Source: CAYOHR01 sp964512145
Lineage (GTDB): Bacteria; Bacteroidota; Bacteroidia; Flavobacteriales_G; JALEGO01
NCBI GenBank assembly: GCA_964512145.1
Contig: CAZEIM010000012.1
Span: forward strand, 1 to 64,000
Reading direction: 5' to 3'
Length of the DNA: 64,000 bases
Both the position numbers and the translations under genes were made by a program. Of this stretch, positions 28,572 through 39,200 are shown in pieces. The notes under the pieces are model-generated. The model saw nothing but the letters and a program-made list of their open reading frames with translations, did not search any database and was not told the DNA's origin. The stretch's first letter is position 1. Each line of letters opens with the position of its first letter.

Positions 28572-28592
28572 TGTAACTTTACATTAAAATTT
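28563..28592. repeat. Perfect 30-base inverted repeat between the M42 peptidase and the CxxCH protein gene
   Basis: Fourteen-base arms pair perfectly around the central CT (arms 28563-28576 and 28579-28592). The left arm contains the M42 stop codon and the right arm ends 5 bases before the next ATG. It has no GC clamp, so an operator or weak terminator are both possible. Confidence 0.6.
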
Positions 28593-28597
28593 GTATT

Positions 28598-29446
28598 ATG
28601 AAATCTAAATTACTATTCATATTAAGCTTAACCTTTTTATTGAGTATTTTTTATGTTTTTTATTCGGATAAACAGGTTACAAATGCAAGTACTTCAGGCG
28701 CTCCCGCAGGACATACAGGTGTTTCCTTAGCGATATCTGGTGAAGCTTCCTGTACTAATTGTCACACCGGAACACAAATAAATGGGGATAGTGCTTTATC
28801 TATAACACATAACATTCCGGTAGCTGGTTATGTTGCCGGACAAACATATTCTATTACGCTCATATTAAATAAATCGGGTATTGTTAAATCCGGCTTTCAA
28901 ATAGGTTGTTTTCAAGGAACCACAAACACTCAAGCGGGTAGCTTTGTTTCTAACACCGATGTACAAACTTTATCTTCTGGTAAATACGCAACCCATAAAT
29001 CGACCAGTACTTCAGGAACAAACGGTAGAAACTGGACATTTGATTGGATAGCTCCTATCACAGGAACCGGAAATGTAACTTTTTCTTTCTCAGCAAATGC
29101 TAGCAATAATAACAATACCACATCGGGAGATCAAATTTATCATAATTTAATTTCAGTAACTGAAGATGCTTCTATAAGCACACAAAATATTCAACTAGAA
29201 AAAAACATTCATGTATATCCCAATCCAATAAAAATGGGCGAACCATTACAAATTTATACCTCAAATAATGAGTCTGCATCTATAGAAATTTTTGATGTAA
29301 AAGGAACAAATGTTTTTTCTCAAAAATTAGCCTTGCAAATAGGGATTAATGTAGTTAATTACTCTAATATTTCAAATGGTATTTATCTAATTAAAGTTAC
29401 AACGCCTACTAAACAATTTCAGCGCCAATGGGTTTTTTATAATTAA
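28598..29446 (+). CDS. Choice-of-anchor V type secreted protein with CxxCH motif and T9SS type A tail
   Basis: The product has 282 residues. An N-terminal signal/anchor (about 4-22) precedes APAGHTG and then EASCTNCHTGTQING, a pattern of the choice-of-anchor V (reelin-like) family. CTNCH at about residue 52-56 equals a c-type heme attachment motif, though it may be a structural or metal site instead. The middle (about 80-190) is a beta-rich domain. The last 75 residues form a T9SS type A sorting domain (VYPNPIKMGEPLQI, IFDVKGTNVF, ISNGIYLIKV). It therefore crosses both membranes and is displayed or released. The function is unknown. Confidence 0.82.
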   Translation: MKSKLLFILSLTFLLSIFYVFYSDKQVTNASTSGAPAGHTGVSLAISGEASCTNCHTGTQINGDSALSITHNIPVAGYVAGQTYSITLILNKSGIVKSGFQIGCFQGTTNTQAGSFVSNTDVQTLSSGKYATHKSTSTSGTNGRNWTFDWIAPITGTGNVTFSFSANASNNNNTTSGDQIYHNLISVTEDASISTQNIQLEKNIHVYPNPIKMGEPLQIYTSNNESASIEIFDVKGTNVFSQKLALQIGINVVNYSNISNGIYLIKVTTPTKQFQRQWVFYN

Positions 29447-29467
29447 TTTGTTGCGCAAAAAATATTC

Positions 29468-30697
29468 ATGTTGATTACTTTTAAAATAGCATTACGCTAT
29501 ATTTTTTCAAAATACTATAAAAATTTAATTAATTTAATTACAACCATAGCTATTTTTAGTTTGGTTATTGGAACTATTTCATTAACCATTGTAATGTCGG
29601 CATTTAATGGATTAGATGATTTAATAAAAAACTTATACGAATCGTTCGATCCAGATATTAAAATTATGCCCAATAAGGGTAAAACTTTTTTTTTAAGCGA
29701 TATTCCATTAGAATCTATAAAAAACATACAAGGTGTTGAAGCTATTTTGCCTAGTATAGACGAAACTGCATATGTTAAATACGAAAATAATGAAACTATC
29801 GTTCGCATAAAGGGTGTGGAACATGACTTTTGTAAATCTGTACCTTTTGAAAAAACAATAGTAGAAGGAAAATATTTACTACAAGAAAGTGAAATGCCTT
29901 TTACTGTTATTGGATATCAAATAGCTGCAAAGCTGGGAGTATATATAGCAGATTTTCCTAAAAAAATTGACATATATGCCGCTAGACGCAATGGAAAAAT
30001 AAATACCATGAATCCAGAAACTTTTTTTCAAAGTAAATCGGTATATCCATCGGGTGTATTTGCAATTAATCAAGATTTTGATGCAAAATATATGTTAACC
30101 TCTATTGCTTTTGCAAGAGAATTATTTGATTTTTCAACAAATGAACTGTCTTATCTGGAAATAAAGGTTAAAAGTGGTTACTCTAAAGCAGCTGTTAAAC
30201 AACAAATTTATTCCATAATAAAGAATGAAAATTTCACGATAAAAACAAGAGAAGAGTTAAATGAAGTGGTGTTTAAAACCAATAAAACCGAAAAGTGGAT
30301 AACCTATTTTATACTCTTATTTGTATTGATTATTTGCTTGTTTAATTTAATGGGAGCTATAACTATGATTTTACTGGATAAAAAAAAGGATATATACACC
30401 TTATATTCCATGGGTTTATCTGTTAAAAAAATTAAACAAGTTTTCTCATTTACGGGAATTGCTATTACCTGTATTGGCACAATTACCGGACTCATGCTAG
30501 GTATTGCTATTTGTTATGCGCAAAGTAAATTTAACTTAGTTACCATACAGCAAGGTATTGTTGAGGCCTATCCAGTTAAAGTAAAATGGCAAGATATAGT
30601 ACTTATTTTTTCTACGGTTACAATTATTGGGTATTTTGCCGGTTTAATTCCGGTAAACCTACTGATTAATAAAAAGTCGATTTATGCAAAAAATTAA
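29468..30697 (+). CDS. LolC/LolE-like ABC permease (FtsX/MacB family)
   Basis: The product has 409 residues. An N-terminal helix (about 20-42, GTISLTIVMSAFNGLDDLI) is followed by a large periplasmic domain (about 45-265). Three more helices include the FtsX-type end (LFNLMGAITMILLDKKKDI, GTITGLMLGIAICYA). This matches lipoprotein-releasing permeases, which pull lipoproteins from the inner membrane with the ATPase LolD. The lolD gene is not adjacent. The 3' end overlaps the giant surface protein gene by 14 bases, so the two are probably cotranscribed. Confidence 0.87.
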   Translation: MLITFKIALRYIFSKYYKNLINLITTIAIFSLVIGTISLTIVMSAFNGLDDLIKNLYESFDPDIKIMPNKGKTFFLSDIPLESIKNIQGVEAILPSIDETAYVKYENNETIVRIKGVEHDFCKSVPFEKTIVEGKYLLQESEMPFTVIGYQIAAKLGVYIADFPKKIDIYAARRNGKINTMNPETFFQSKSVYPSGVFAINQDFDAKYMLTSIAFARELFDFSTNELSYLEIKVKSGYSKAAVKQQIYSIIKNENFTIKTREELNEVVFKTNKTEKWITYFILLFVLIICLFNLMGAITMILLDKKKDIYTLYSMGLSVKKIKQVFSFTGIAITCIGTITGLMLGIAICYAQSKFNLVTIQQGIVEAYPVKVKWQDIVLIFSTVTIIGYFAGLIPVNLLINKKSIYAKN

Positions 30698-33600
30698 AAT
30701 AGTCCTTTTATTTATATTTATTCTTTGCACTGCTTTATCTAAAGGTATAAACGATTGGGTAATTACTCCCAACCTTGGTCAATACTCTAATCAACTTGGG
30801 GAGACAAGAAATGATATTACTGCAGTTGTAAAAACACCTCATTATAATTTAGCTTTTAAAAAAAATGGTTTGTCATATTATTTTTATAAAGTAGAAGATG
30901 TTCCGAATGAGTTTCTTAACGACTCACTATTAAACCTTCTGAAAGCTGGAAATTCAATACAGGGGAAAAAAGTTTCTTATTTGCGTTTTGATGTTGATTT
31001 TAATAATGCAGAAATTAACCCAACTATTTCTTATGAAAATATAACCGGTCATATTTCAAACTATTTTCTTGGCCAACTACCTGAACCTTTGCAAAATATT
31101 CCCTCATACCAAAAAATTACGTATCACAATATTTATCCGAATATTGATTTTGTTTTTTACGTCTCAGAAAATAAACTCAAATACGATGTAGTAGTAAAGC
31201 CCGGAGCCGATCCCAATATTATCGAATTTATATTTCCAAATGAAAATAGTGAAATTCGATTATCTGAAAATACCCTTCAAATACAAACTCAAGCTGGTAC
31301 ATATACAGAAAATATTCCAAGTGTATACGAATTAGAAAATCCATCCAATCAAGTTTTATGTGATTACATTATTGAAAATCAATCCGTAAAATTTAATGTT
31401 TCAAAATATGATACTACTAAAACACTTATAATTGACCCCGTAATTACCTGGTCAACATATTTTAATGGAGGTTATTCGAATGAAACATGGACCAATCCTG
31501 TCTTTGACGATTGTTCAAATATGTATGGAGTTGCATATACATACAGCACCGTATTTCCAACCTTAAATGCAGGCGGAAACTGGTTTGTTAATGTATTTGA
31601 TAATTCTTTTCCTAATATTACCGAACTAGTGTTTGTTAAGTTTAATGCAAGTGGCGAGTTAATTTGGTCGACTTATTATGGCGGTAACTCTGGAGATTAT
31701 TTAAATGTTGACTATGGAAAAAACTTAGCAATTGATGGATTAAACAGAGTGTATATTACAGGTAGAACAAGTAGCAGTAATTTTCCATTACTAAATGCCG
31801 GAGGTAGTTCTTATTTTGAGTCTAGCACAGGAAATGATAGGGGTTTTATATTGTGTTTTAATGAAAATGGAAATAGATTATGGGCAACCATGTTTAACCA
31901 ATCTGTTGCTTCAACTATGGGAAATGGTTCACAAATCAATGGAGTTGTTGCAGATGCTTCAGGGAATTTATATTTTACGGGGCAAACGTATCGTTTTAAC
32001 AATAATGATATCCCTTTAGCAAATCCTGGAGGAGGAGCTTATTATCAAAGTACATTTAATGGAACCCAATGTATTACTATGGGTAAATTTAATGCCAATC
32101 ATCAGCTTGTTTGGGGCACCTATGTAAACCATCCGGCTACAAATTTTGAGCAGGGACATGATATTGATATAGACTTATTTGGCAATGTATTTATGATTGG
32201 TAGATCTAGTATTAATAATGGTTTAAATCCAAACCCGGCATTTATAATTACAAATCCAGGGGGTGGAGCATACATTCAAAATTTACATGGGAGTCCGGGA
32301 GGAGGAGGAGCGACAGGCGATATGGTAATTATGAAATTCAAACCAGATTTATCGTTGCATTGGTCTACATTGTACGGAGGTAATGGTGGGGATATAGGTT
32401 CACATATTGAAACGGATAAAGATGGAAATGTTTACATAGTTGGTCGAGGAACAAATAGCACCGATTTTCCTGTTTTAAATCCAGGAGGCGGAGCATTTTA
32501 TAACGGCACCTCAGTAGCAAATTTTGCATCGTTTGGAATTAGAGAAAGTTTTTTACTTTGCTTCGATAATAATGGTGTTAGAAAATGGGCCACATATGTT
32601 AACTCAGGAACCGAAGGAAATACTCTTTTTGGGATTGGGTTGGATAATGCCAGCAATTTATATGTTTCGGGATATTGTAAAAATGATTTTCCTGTAGTAA
32701 ACCACCCCGGGTACTATTTTCAATCATCCAATTTAGGAATAAATGATGGTGTGTTTATGAAGTTTGATGAAAATTTTAAATTAAAATGGTCAACGTATTT
32801 TGGAGGCTCTGATAATGAATCTTTTTATGTTAAACCAGCTGTTTTTCAAAACATATGTGGCGATACTATCTTTGCAACTTTTGGTAACTCTAAATCAACC
32901 GACTTCCCAGTACAAGACCCATTAACTGGAGCTTGGATGCAATCTTCCATTGGCAGCGGAGCTTCTACTTCTTCTGTATTGGTTCGATTTTTAATGCAAA
33001 ATAATAGTGATTCATCGCATGTATATGATACTACGGTATGTAATAGTGCAAATGTATTACTCGATGCAACTAGGCCTGGAGCTACATATGTTTGGCAAGA
33101 TGGATCTACCGATTCAACCTATTTAGCTACAACCAGCGATACATTTTGGGTAGATATCACCTATAATTGTTGTACGTACAGAGATTCTTTTATAGTAACT
33201 ATATTAGAACCTCCAATAAAAAAGGATACCATAGCTTGCGCTACACAACCTTTACTATTAAATGCATTAGTTCCTGGAGCTACCTATTTATGGCATGATG
33301 GTTCTAGTAATGCAAGCCTATCTGTATCTCAGGAGGGTGTTTATTGGGTGGATATTACCGTTCAAGGATGTACTAAACGAGATACTTTTACTGTTGAATT
33401 TTATAAATCAACAGTATTAGACACAACCATATGTTCAGGAAACTCCATAGTATTAACACCAGGATATTCAGGTGCAACCTATATTTGGCAAGACCTTTCT
33501 ACCAACACACAATATTTAGCAACAGATTCTGGAAAATATTGGTCGGAAGTGAATATTAATGGGTGTATTTTTACCGATAGTTTTTATGTTGCTTATTACC

Positions 33601-36149
33601 CCTCCGGCTCTAATATTGATACCTTTATTTGCGAAGGTGATTATATTGTATTAAACTCATATACCATTGGTGCAACCTATCAATGGTTTAATGGAGATAT
33701 AAATCCCTTTTTAGTGGTTGATACTCCAGGTGTATTTTGGGTAGATGTATTTATTTCCAGTTGTTCGTACAAAGATTCATTTATCGTTCAAATGAATCCG
33801 GTTATAAGCTATTCTAAAGATACTTTTATTTGTAATAATCAAAATATATTATTACAAACTTTCTTGCCAGGAGCATATCTTTGGAATGATGGTAGTACTT
33901 CTACATCTTTTTTTAATACAAATACAGAAGGAATATACTGGGTAGATGTTACACAAAACGGATGTACAAACAGAGATTCATTTATTGTGTTTTCATATAA
34001 AAACAATTTATTTGACACATTAACTTGTTCAGGATATTCGATAAATTTACAGGCACAATCTATCGCTGGCGGAACTTATCTCTGGCAAGATGGCGTAACA
34101 AATGGAACTACCTATCAAGCTACTCAAGATGGAATTTATTGGGTAGACATACAAATTGGAACATGTTTATTTAGAGATAGCTTTTCCGTTCAATATACCA
34201 GCTATCAACCATCGGTATTAGACACCTTAATTTGTAGTGAAAATATTAATTTACCTTTAAGCGTTTATACCCCCGGAGTTTCTAATTATAGTTGGAATAC
34301 ATTACAAAATACTCCAAATATTCAAGTAAATCAAAGCGGTATATATTGGGTAGATATTTCTTTTGGGAGCTGTGTTTTTAGAGATAGTTTTATTGTTTCA
34401 TCCTTTTCAGACCCTAATAACATAGACACGACCATTTGTTTAGGAAATTCAATAACACTAGATGCTGAAATTTCAGCTCCAGGAACTTCCTATATTTGGA
34501 ATAATGGAAATATCACACCTGAAATATTCATTTCTAGTCCAGGTACATATTGGGTAGATATCAGTAACCAATATTGTGTTAAGCGAGATAGTTTTATAGT
34601 AAATACATACAGCGGAAATTATAAAGATACTACCGTATGTAGTGGTACAAATGTACAGCTTGAAGCAAATTATTTTTCTGCAGTTTATGTATGGCAAGAT
34701 ATGATTACCAACGCATCAACTTTTTTAGCTACGCAGGATGGCGTGTATTGGGTTGATGTTACAATTTTAGGCTGTACTTTTAGGGATAGTTTCGTTGTAT
34801 CGTATTATCCGGCTTTAGGCGATGTAATTGACACTTCATTTTGTTCCGGAGATATGTTAATGCTTAATGCCTTTACTCCCGGAGCTACTAATTATCTTTG
34901 GAATAATGCAAACACAAATGCATTTATTTTTGTATCATCTCCGGGTATTTATTATGTGGATATTACTCTCTCAGGATGTGCATACCGAGATAGCTTTATA
35001 GTATCTTATTTTTCACCCCCTGCTCCAAACACCTTTTATGTGAATGGTTGCCCTTCCTCGGGAGCAGTTCTCGATGCATCCGACCCTATAGCAAATAATT
35101 ATTTTTGGAGTAATGGACAAACTTCGGCTATAAACACTGTATATTACCCCGGAACTTATACCGCTCAAATTTACTATGGCTCATGCTATAAAGTGGATAC
35201 ATTTATTGTTCAATTTTCTAATTTGCCTCAAGGAGTAAATATTTCTATCGACTTGTGCCCGAATAATTACGTTTTATTATATGCAACGCCCCCAGGGGCT
35301 ATATATACATGGCAAGATGGTACTAATGACGCCTTTCATTTAGTACAAGAACCAGGAATTTATTGGGTAGATGTCCAAATTAACGAATGTATTAAAAGAG
35401 ATACATTTGAAGTTGTACTTAAAAATATTTATGCCGGAGGATATATTGATACATTGATTTGTTCAGAAAAAGAACATATTCTTAATGCGTTTGTTAGTAA
35501 TGCCGAAAATTATGAGTGGAATACAGGAGAAACAACGTCTGCAATAATTATAAATTCTTCAAATTTATATATTGTAAATTATCTGTTAGAGGGTTGTTTT
35601 ATTTCTGATTCTTTTTTAGTAAGCTTTTATTCAAATGAAAATGGCTTACTGGGAAGTGACACTGCTTTTTGTAAAAAACAAGAATATCTCTTACAACCTT
35701 CCATTTTTAATGTTTCTTCCTATGAGTGGAGTACGGGAGATACCACTGCATATATTTTAGCAGAAAGCTCTGGAAATTATTGGGTAAATGTAACTACAAG
35801 TTGCGGTATATTAATGGATACGGTGTTTATTCAATTTAATTTATGTGAGTGTTCAATATACATCCCCAATGCTTTTACTCCTGATGATAACAAATTAAAT
35901 GATACATTTAAAACTTTTATTTCATGTCCTGTTAAAAAATATTTACTAACTATACATGACCGTTGGGGGGAACTATTATTCCAATCCACCGATCCTAACC
36001 TAGGGTGGGACGGTACATATAATGCAAAATCTTGTCAGGATGGTGTGTATACATATAAAGTTCAAGTAACCTATCAACATCAAGAACAAGAGACTGAGGA
36101 GTCTATTTTGGAATATGGTCGAATTATCTTACTAAATAGTTTGGATTAA
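30684..36149 (+). CDS. Giant surface protein: SBBP-type propeller, 14 cysteine-paired repeats, T9SS type B tail
   Basis: The product has 1821 residues with a signal peptide at the N-terminus. Residues of about 25-245 resemble the DUF7948 leader found before SBBP repeats (WVITPNLGQYSNQ). About 250-770 is a repeated propeller with cores such as WSTYYGGNSGD and GNVYIVGRGTNSTDFPVLNPGGG. About 781-1719 holds fourteen tandem units of 60-70 residues, most with DT.[IV]C near the start and GC..RDSF near the end. The last 95 residues are a CHU_C/type B sorting domain (YIPNAFTPDDNKLNDTF, DRWGELLFQS, GWDGTY). It should be exported by the T9SS and act in adhesion or gliding-type surface display; the ligand is unknown. 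It is convergent with a second giant gene. Confidence 0.88.
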   Translation: MQKIKIVLLFIFILCTALSKGINDWVITPNLGQYSNQLGETRNDITAVVKTPHYNLAFKKNGLSYYFYKVEDVPNEFLNDSLLNLLKAGNSIQGKKVSYLRFDVDFNNAEINPTISYENITGHISNYFLGQLPEPLQNIPSYQKITYHNIYPNIDFVFYVSENKLKYDVVVKPGADPNIIEFIFPNENSEIRLSENTLQIQTQAGTYTENIPSVYELENPSNQVLCDYIIENQSVKFNVSKYDTTKTLIIDPVITWSTYFNGGYSNETWTNPVFDDCSNMYGVAYTYSTVFPTLNAGGNWFVNVFDNSFPNITELVFVKFNASGELIWSTYYGGNSGDYLNVDYGKNLAIDGLNRVYITGRTSSSNFPLLNAGGSSYFESSTGNDRGFILCFNENGNRLWATMFNQSVASTMGNGSQINGVVADASGNLYFTGQTYRFNNNDIPLANPGGGAYYQSTFNGTQCITMGKFNANHQLVWGTYVNHPATNFEQGHDIDIDLFGNVFMIGRSSINNGLNPNPAFIITNPGGGAYIQNLHGSPGGGGATGDMVIMKFKPDLSLHWSTLYGGNGGDIGSHIETDKDGNVYIVGRGTNSTDFPVLNPGGGAFYNGTSVANFASFGIRESFLLCFDNNGVRKWATYVNSGTEGNTLFGIGLDNASNLYVSGYCKNDFPVVNHPGYYFQSSNLGINDGVFMKFDENFKLKWSTYFGGSDNESFYVKPAVFQNICGDTIFATFGNSKSTDFPVQDPLTGAWMQSSIGSGASTSSVLVRFLMQNNSDSSHVYDTTVCNSANVLLDATRPGATYVWQDGSTDSTYLATTSDTFWVDITYNCCTYRDSFIVTILEPPIKKDTIACATQPLLLNALVPGATYLWHDGSSNASLSVSQEGVYWVDITVQGCTKRDTFTVEFYKSTVLDTTICSGNSIVLTPGYSGATYIWQDLSTNTQYLATDSGKYWSEVNINGCIFTDSFYVAYYPSGSNIDTFICEGDYIVLNSYTIGATYQWFNGDINPFLVVDTPGVFWVDVFISSCSYKDSFIVQMNPVISYSKDTFICNNQNILLQTFLPGAYLWNDGSTSTSFFNTNTEGIYWVDVTQNGCTNRDSFIVFSYKNNLFDTLTCSGYSINLQAQSIAGGTYLWQDGVTNGTTYQATQDGIYWVDIQIGTCLFRDSFSVQYTSYQPSVLDTLICSENINLPLSVYTPGVSNYSWNTLQNTPNIQVNQSGIYWVDISFGSCVFRDSFIVSSFSDPNNIDTTICLGNSITLDAEISAPGTSYIWNNGNITPEIFISSPGTYWVDISNQYCVKRDSFIVNTYSGNYKDTTVCSGTNVQLEANYFSAVYVWQDMITNASTFLATQDGVYWVDVTILGCTFRDSFVVSYYPALGDVIDTSFCSGDMLMLNAFTPGATNYLWNNANTNAFIFVSSPGIYYVDITLSGCAYRDSFIVSYFSPPAPNTFYVNGCPSSGAVLDASDPIANNYFWSNGQTSAINTVYYPGTYTAQIYYGSCYKVDTFIVQFSNLPQGVNISIDLCPNNYVLLYATPPGAIYTWQDGTNDAFHLVQEPGIYWVDVQINECIKRDTFEVVLKNIYAGGYIDTLICSEKEHILNAFVSNAENYEWNTGETTSAIIINSSNLYIVNYLLEGCFISDSFLVSFYSNENGLLGSDTAFCKKQEYLLQPSIFNVSSYEWSTGDTTAYILAESSGNYWVNVTTSCGILMDTVFIQFNLCECSIYIPNAFTPDDNKLNDTFKTFISCPVKKYLLTIHDRWGELLFQSTDPNLGWDGTYNAKSCQDGVYTYKVQVTYQHQEQETEESILEYGRIILLNSLD

Positions 36150-36243
36150 TTTAATAAACTAATCCATGGAAGTGTTGTAAACTAATAAGGTTTAGATGTA
36201 TAAACAAAAAAAAACTGAATTAGTCCTTGAAATAATAAAAAAA

Positions 36244-39200
36244 TCAGCGAATTAAATTAACGTTTCCTCTATACTCAAATTCCTCCCCATATATATCTGT
36301 AAACTTTAATTTCCAAACATAAACATCTTGTTTTAATATCTCATTAAAACCTAACTCAGGAGCGGTTCCATCCCAAGCACTCTTAATATCCGTTGACTTA
36401 AACAATAATTCACCCCATCGATCGTAAATAGAAAACTCATAAAAATCAGAGATAATCCCGAAAAATACTGGGTAAAACAACTCATTTCTCTTATCTTCAT
36501 TAGGTGTAAACGTATTGGGTATAAAAAACAAGGTAACCGGTTTAACAAAAGCATAAAACATGGTGTCAGATATACAACCCTCTTCTGAAACTATTTGTAA
36601 ATATACCGGGTATCTGCCTGTATCTTCCAACAAAAACTGTTCATGTGCACTTCCATGAAGGCTGTTATAAAAATCGAATATTGGATTTTGTTCAGTACTT
36701 TGTCCTAGCTGAGTATTTAAATCATTATCCATAAACTCCCAATTCCAAGAAACAATATTTCCAAGTGACTTATCAAAAAACTTAAATTTCATATCTCTTA
36801 TTGTGGTTGGATTGGGGCTAATAATAAAATCCGCCACCGGAGGTTCAAAAACAACCACTGTGCTAGTAGTAGTTCCAAAACAACCATCATCAGTATATCC
36901 CGATAGCTGAACAGTATAAGTACCCGGATTATAGTAAATATAATTTGGAACCGGAAAACAGCCTAAGGTTGTATTACCGTCTCCATAATTCCATATACAA
37001 TTTTGAAACGGATACAATGAAGCATTCACAAAATTTACTTGTTCTCCTGGGCAAATTTCTGTCAACTCTGGAGTAATGGTTGGGTTTTTAGGTTCAAAAA
37101 ACGAAATGGTAACCATTGCTGTTGCATCAGGGGAACAACCATCCGATACGGTTACTACGTAAATTACTTGATTTGGATAAGTTCCTGTAGGAATTAATTG
37201 ATATGTAGATGATAAGGAATTACCACCATCCCAATTATATGAATATGTATTATTAGGATTTCCTCCACTAGCAGAGGCGGTTAAAGTTACTTCATCCCCT
37301 TCACAAATAGTTTGATCTGAAAATGCATTTGCCACTAATGCAGGATAAAAAGTAACACAAGAAATTACATTGGCCGATTGACAATTATTTGCATCAGTAG
37401 CATATACTGTATAACATGTATTGCCAACAGGATTATCTGTATTTGGGCCTGCAGTATTCCACCCATTATCCCATATAAAATTATAAGGAGTTGTACCTCC
37501 TGAAGCAGTAGCATTTAATGATACAGTACCTCCTACACAAATAATAGTATCTGAATTTACATATGCTATGAGTTGATCCGGTTCAAGTATGGTTATAGTA
37601 CCGCTGGCTGTACATCCATTTCCATCTGTAGCGGTAACATCGTAAGTCCCTGCACATAATAAATTAGCTATATCGGTATTTGCGCCATTACTCCATAAGT
37701 ATGAGTAATTTCCGGGAGTAGTTCCTCCATTTGCTATTGCAGTAGCTGATCCATCACAAGCATTAAAGCATGTGTTATCTGTTTTACTAATATTTAGAGT
37801 AGGTCCGGCTTTATTAGGAACAATAATTGAATGTACACTATCACATCCCAAATTATCGGTTATTGTAATTTGATATGTGCCGGGTATTAAGTTGTATGCT
37901 GTATCATTTGCTTGATTTGCTGCATTAACATCCCACAAAAATGTATATGGTGCCGTAGCTCCCGAAACATTAAATACTTGTGCTTGACCATCCGGGTTAT
38001 TACAATTAGCCGAATCAGAAGAAAAGGAAAAAACAAACCCGGGAGGGGCAGAAATAGTTATTACAGTATCTGCTGAACAATTATTTGCATCGGTAATGGT
38101 TAAGTAGTAAACCCCTGGTGACAAATTGATAATGTTTTGAGTTATAGCCCCTGTAGACCAGTTGTATGAATGAGGAGCAATACCTCCGATTGGATTGGCG
38201 ATAATATTTCCATTATTAACATTAAAACATGTTGCATCTACAAAATTAAAGTTTGGAACTAATTGTAAAGGCTCTGTTATTTGAATAGTTGAATCAAGTG
38301 TACAATATAAAGAATCAATCCAAACCCCCACTATGGAATAAGAGCCAATGGGTAAATTTTGAATAATATTTTGAGTTTGCATGATGCTATCCGGTTGGAT
38401 AAAAAACAGAATGCTATCAACAGGCTGAGAAAGTTCAAATTCGGCCGAACCATCAGAATACCCAAAACAGGAAATATGATCTATAATAATTTGATCTATT
38501 TCCATGTCAATCACCTCAATATCTAGTGTACCTGAAGCACCGCAAACACCCCCAATAGTATAAGTAACTGTATGTATTCCAACACCGGCTATTCCGGGAT
38601 CAAAAGTAGCTGTATTTCCATTTACGACAACACCATTACCACTCCAAACTCCAAAAGGGTAAGAAGCAGCCATGGTATCTGCAGGTTCTGAAACGCATAA
38701 TTTTTCTCTAAAAATTATAAACACATCTGGTGGAATTAAGCCTGGCGCAATAGTAAAATCTTCTTTTTTCTCACAACCTCCGGCATCGGTAATGGTAACT
38801 TGATATGTGCCTCCTGCTAAATTTATTGCAGGATTTGAAATCTGACCATCACTCCAGTTATAATTGTAAGGTGCCGTCCCATTGGATGGAGTTAAGGTAA
38901 TTTGTCCATCATTATCTCCATAACAAGTTTCATTTACTTTTACAGAGTCTAAATCAATTTGAGGGCAAATAATATCAATTTCATCTGTACCTTGACACCC
39001 GGCAGCATCTGTAACTGTTAGCGCATGTGTTCCACAACCAAAATTAGTACTGGGTCCACTAGAACCATCGCTCCATGCATAAATATAAGGAGGAACACCT
39101 CCGGATAAGTTTGGTACTGTATTATGTGAAATATTACACGGAGCATTAGGGATATCAGGACCTATATCTACTGTTAATCCACTTACAGTAATACAATACG

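Noticed and set aside
33027..35840. CRISPR-like or DNA repeat array in the giant gene
   Set aside because: The repeats are protein-level, about 200 bases, and vary in DNA; no constant short repeat or spacers are present.
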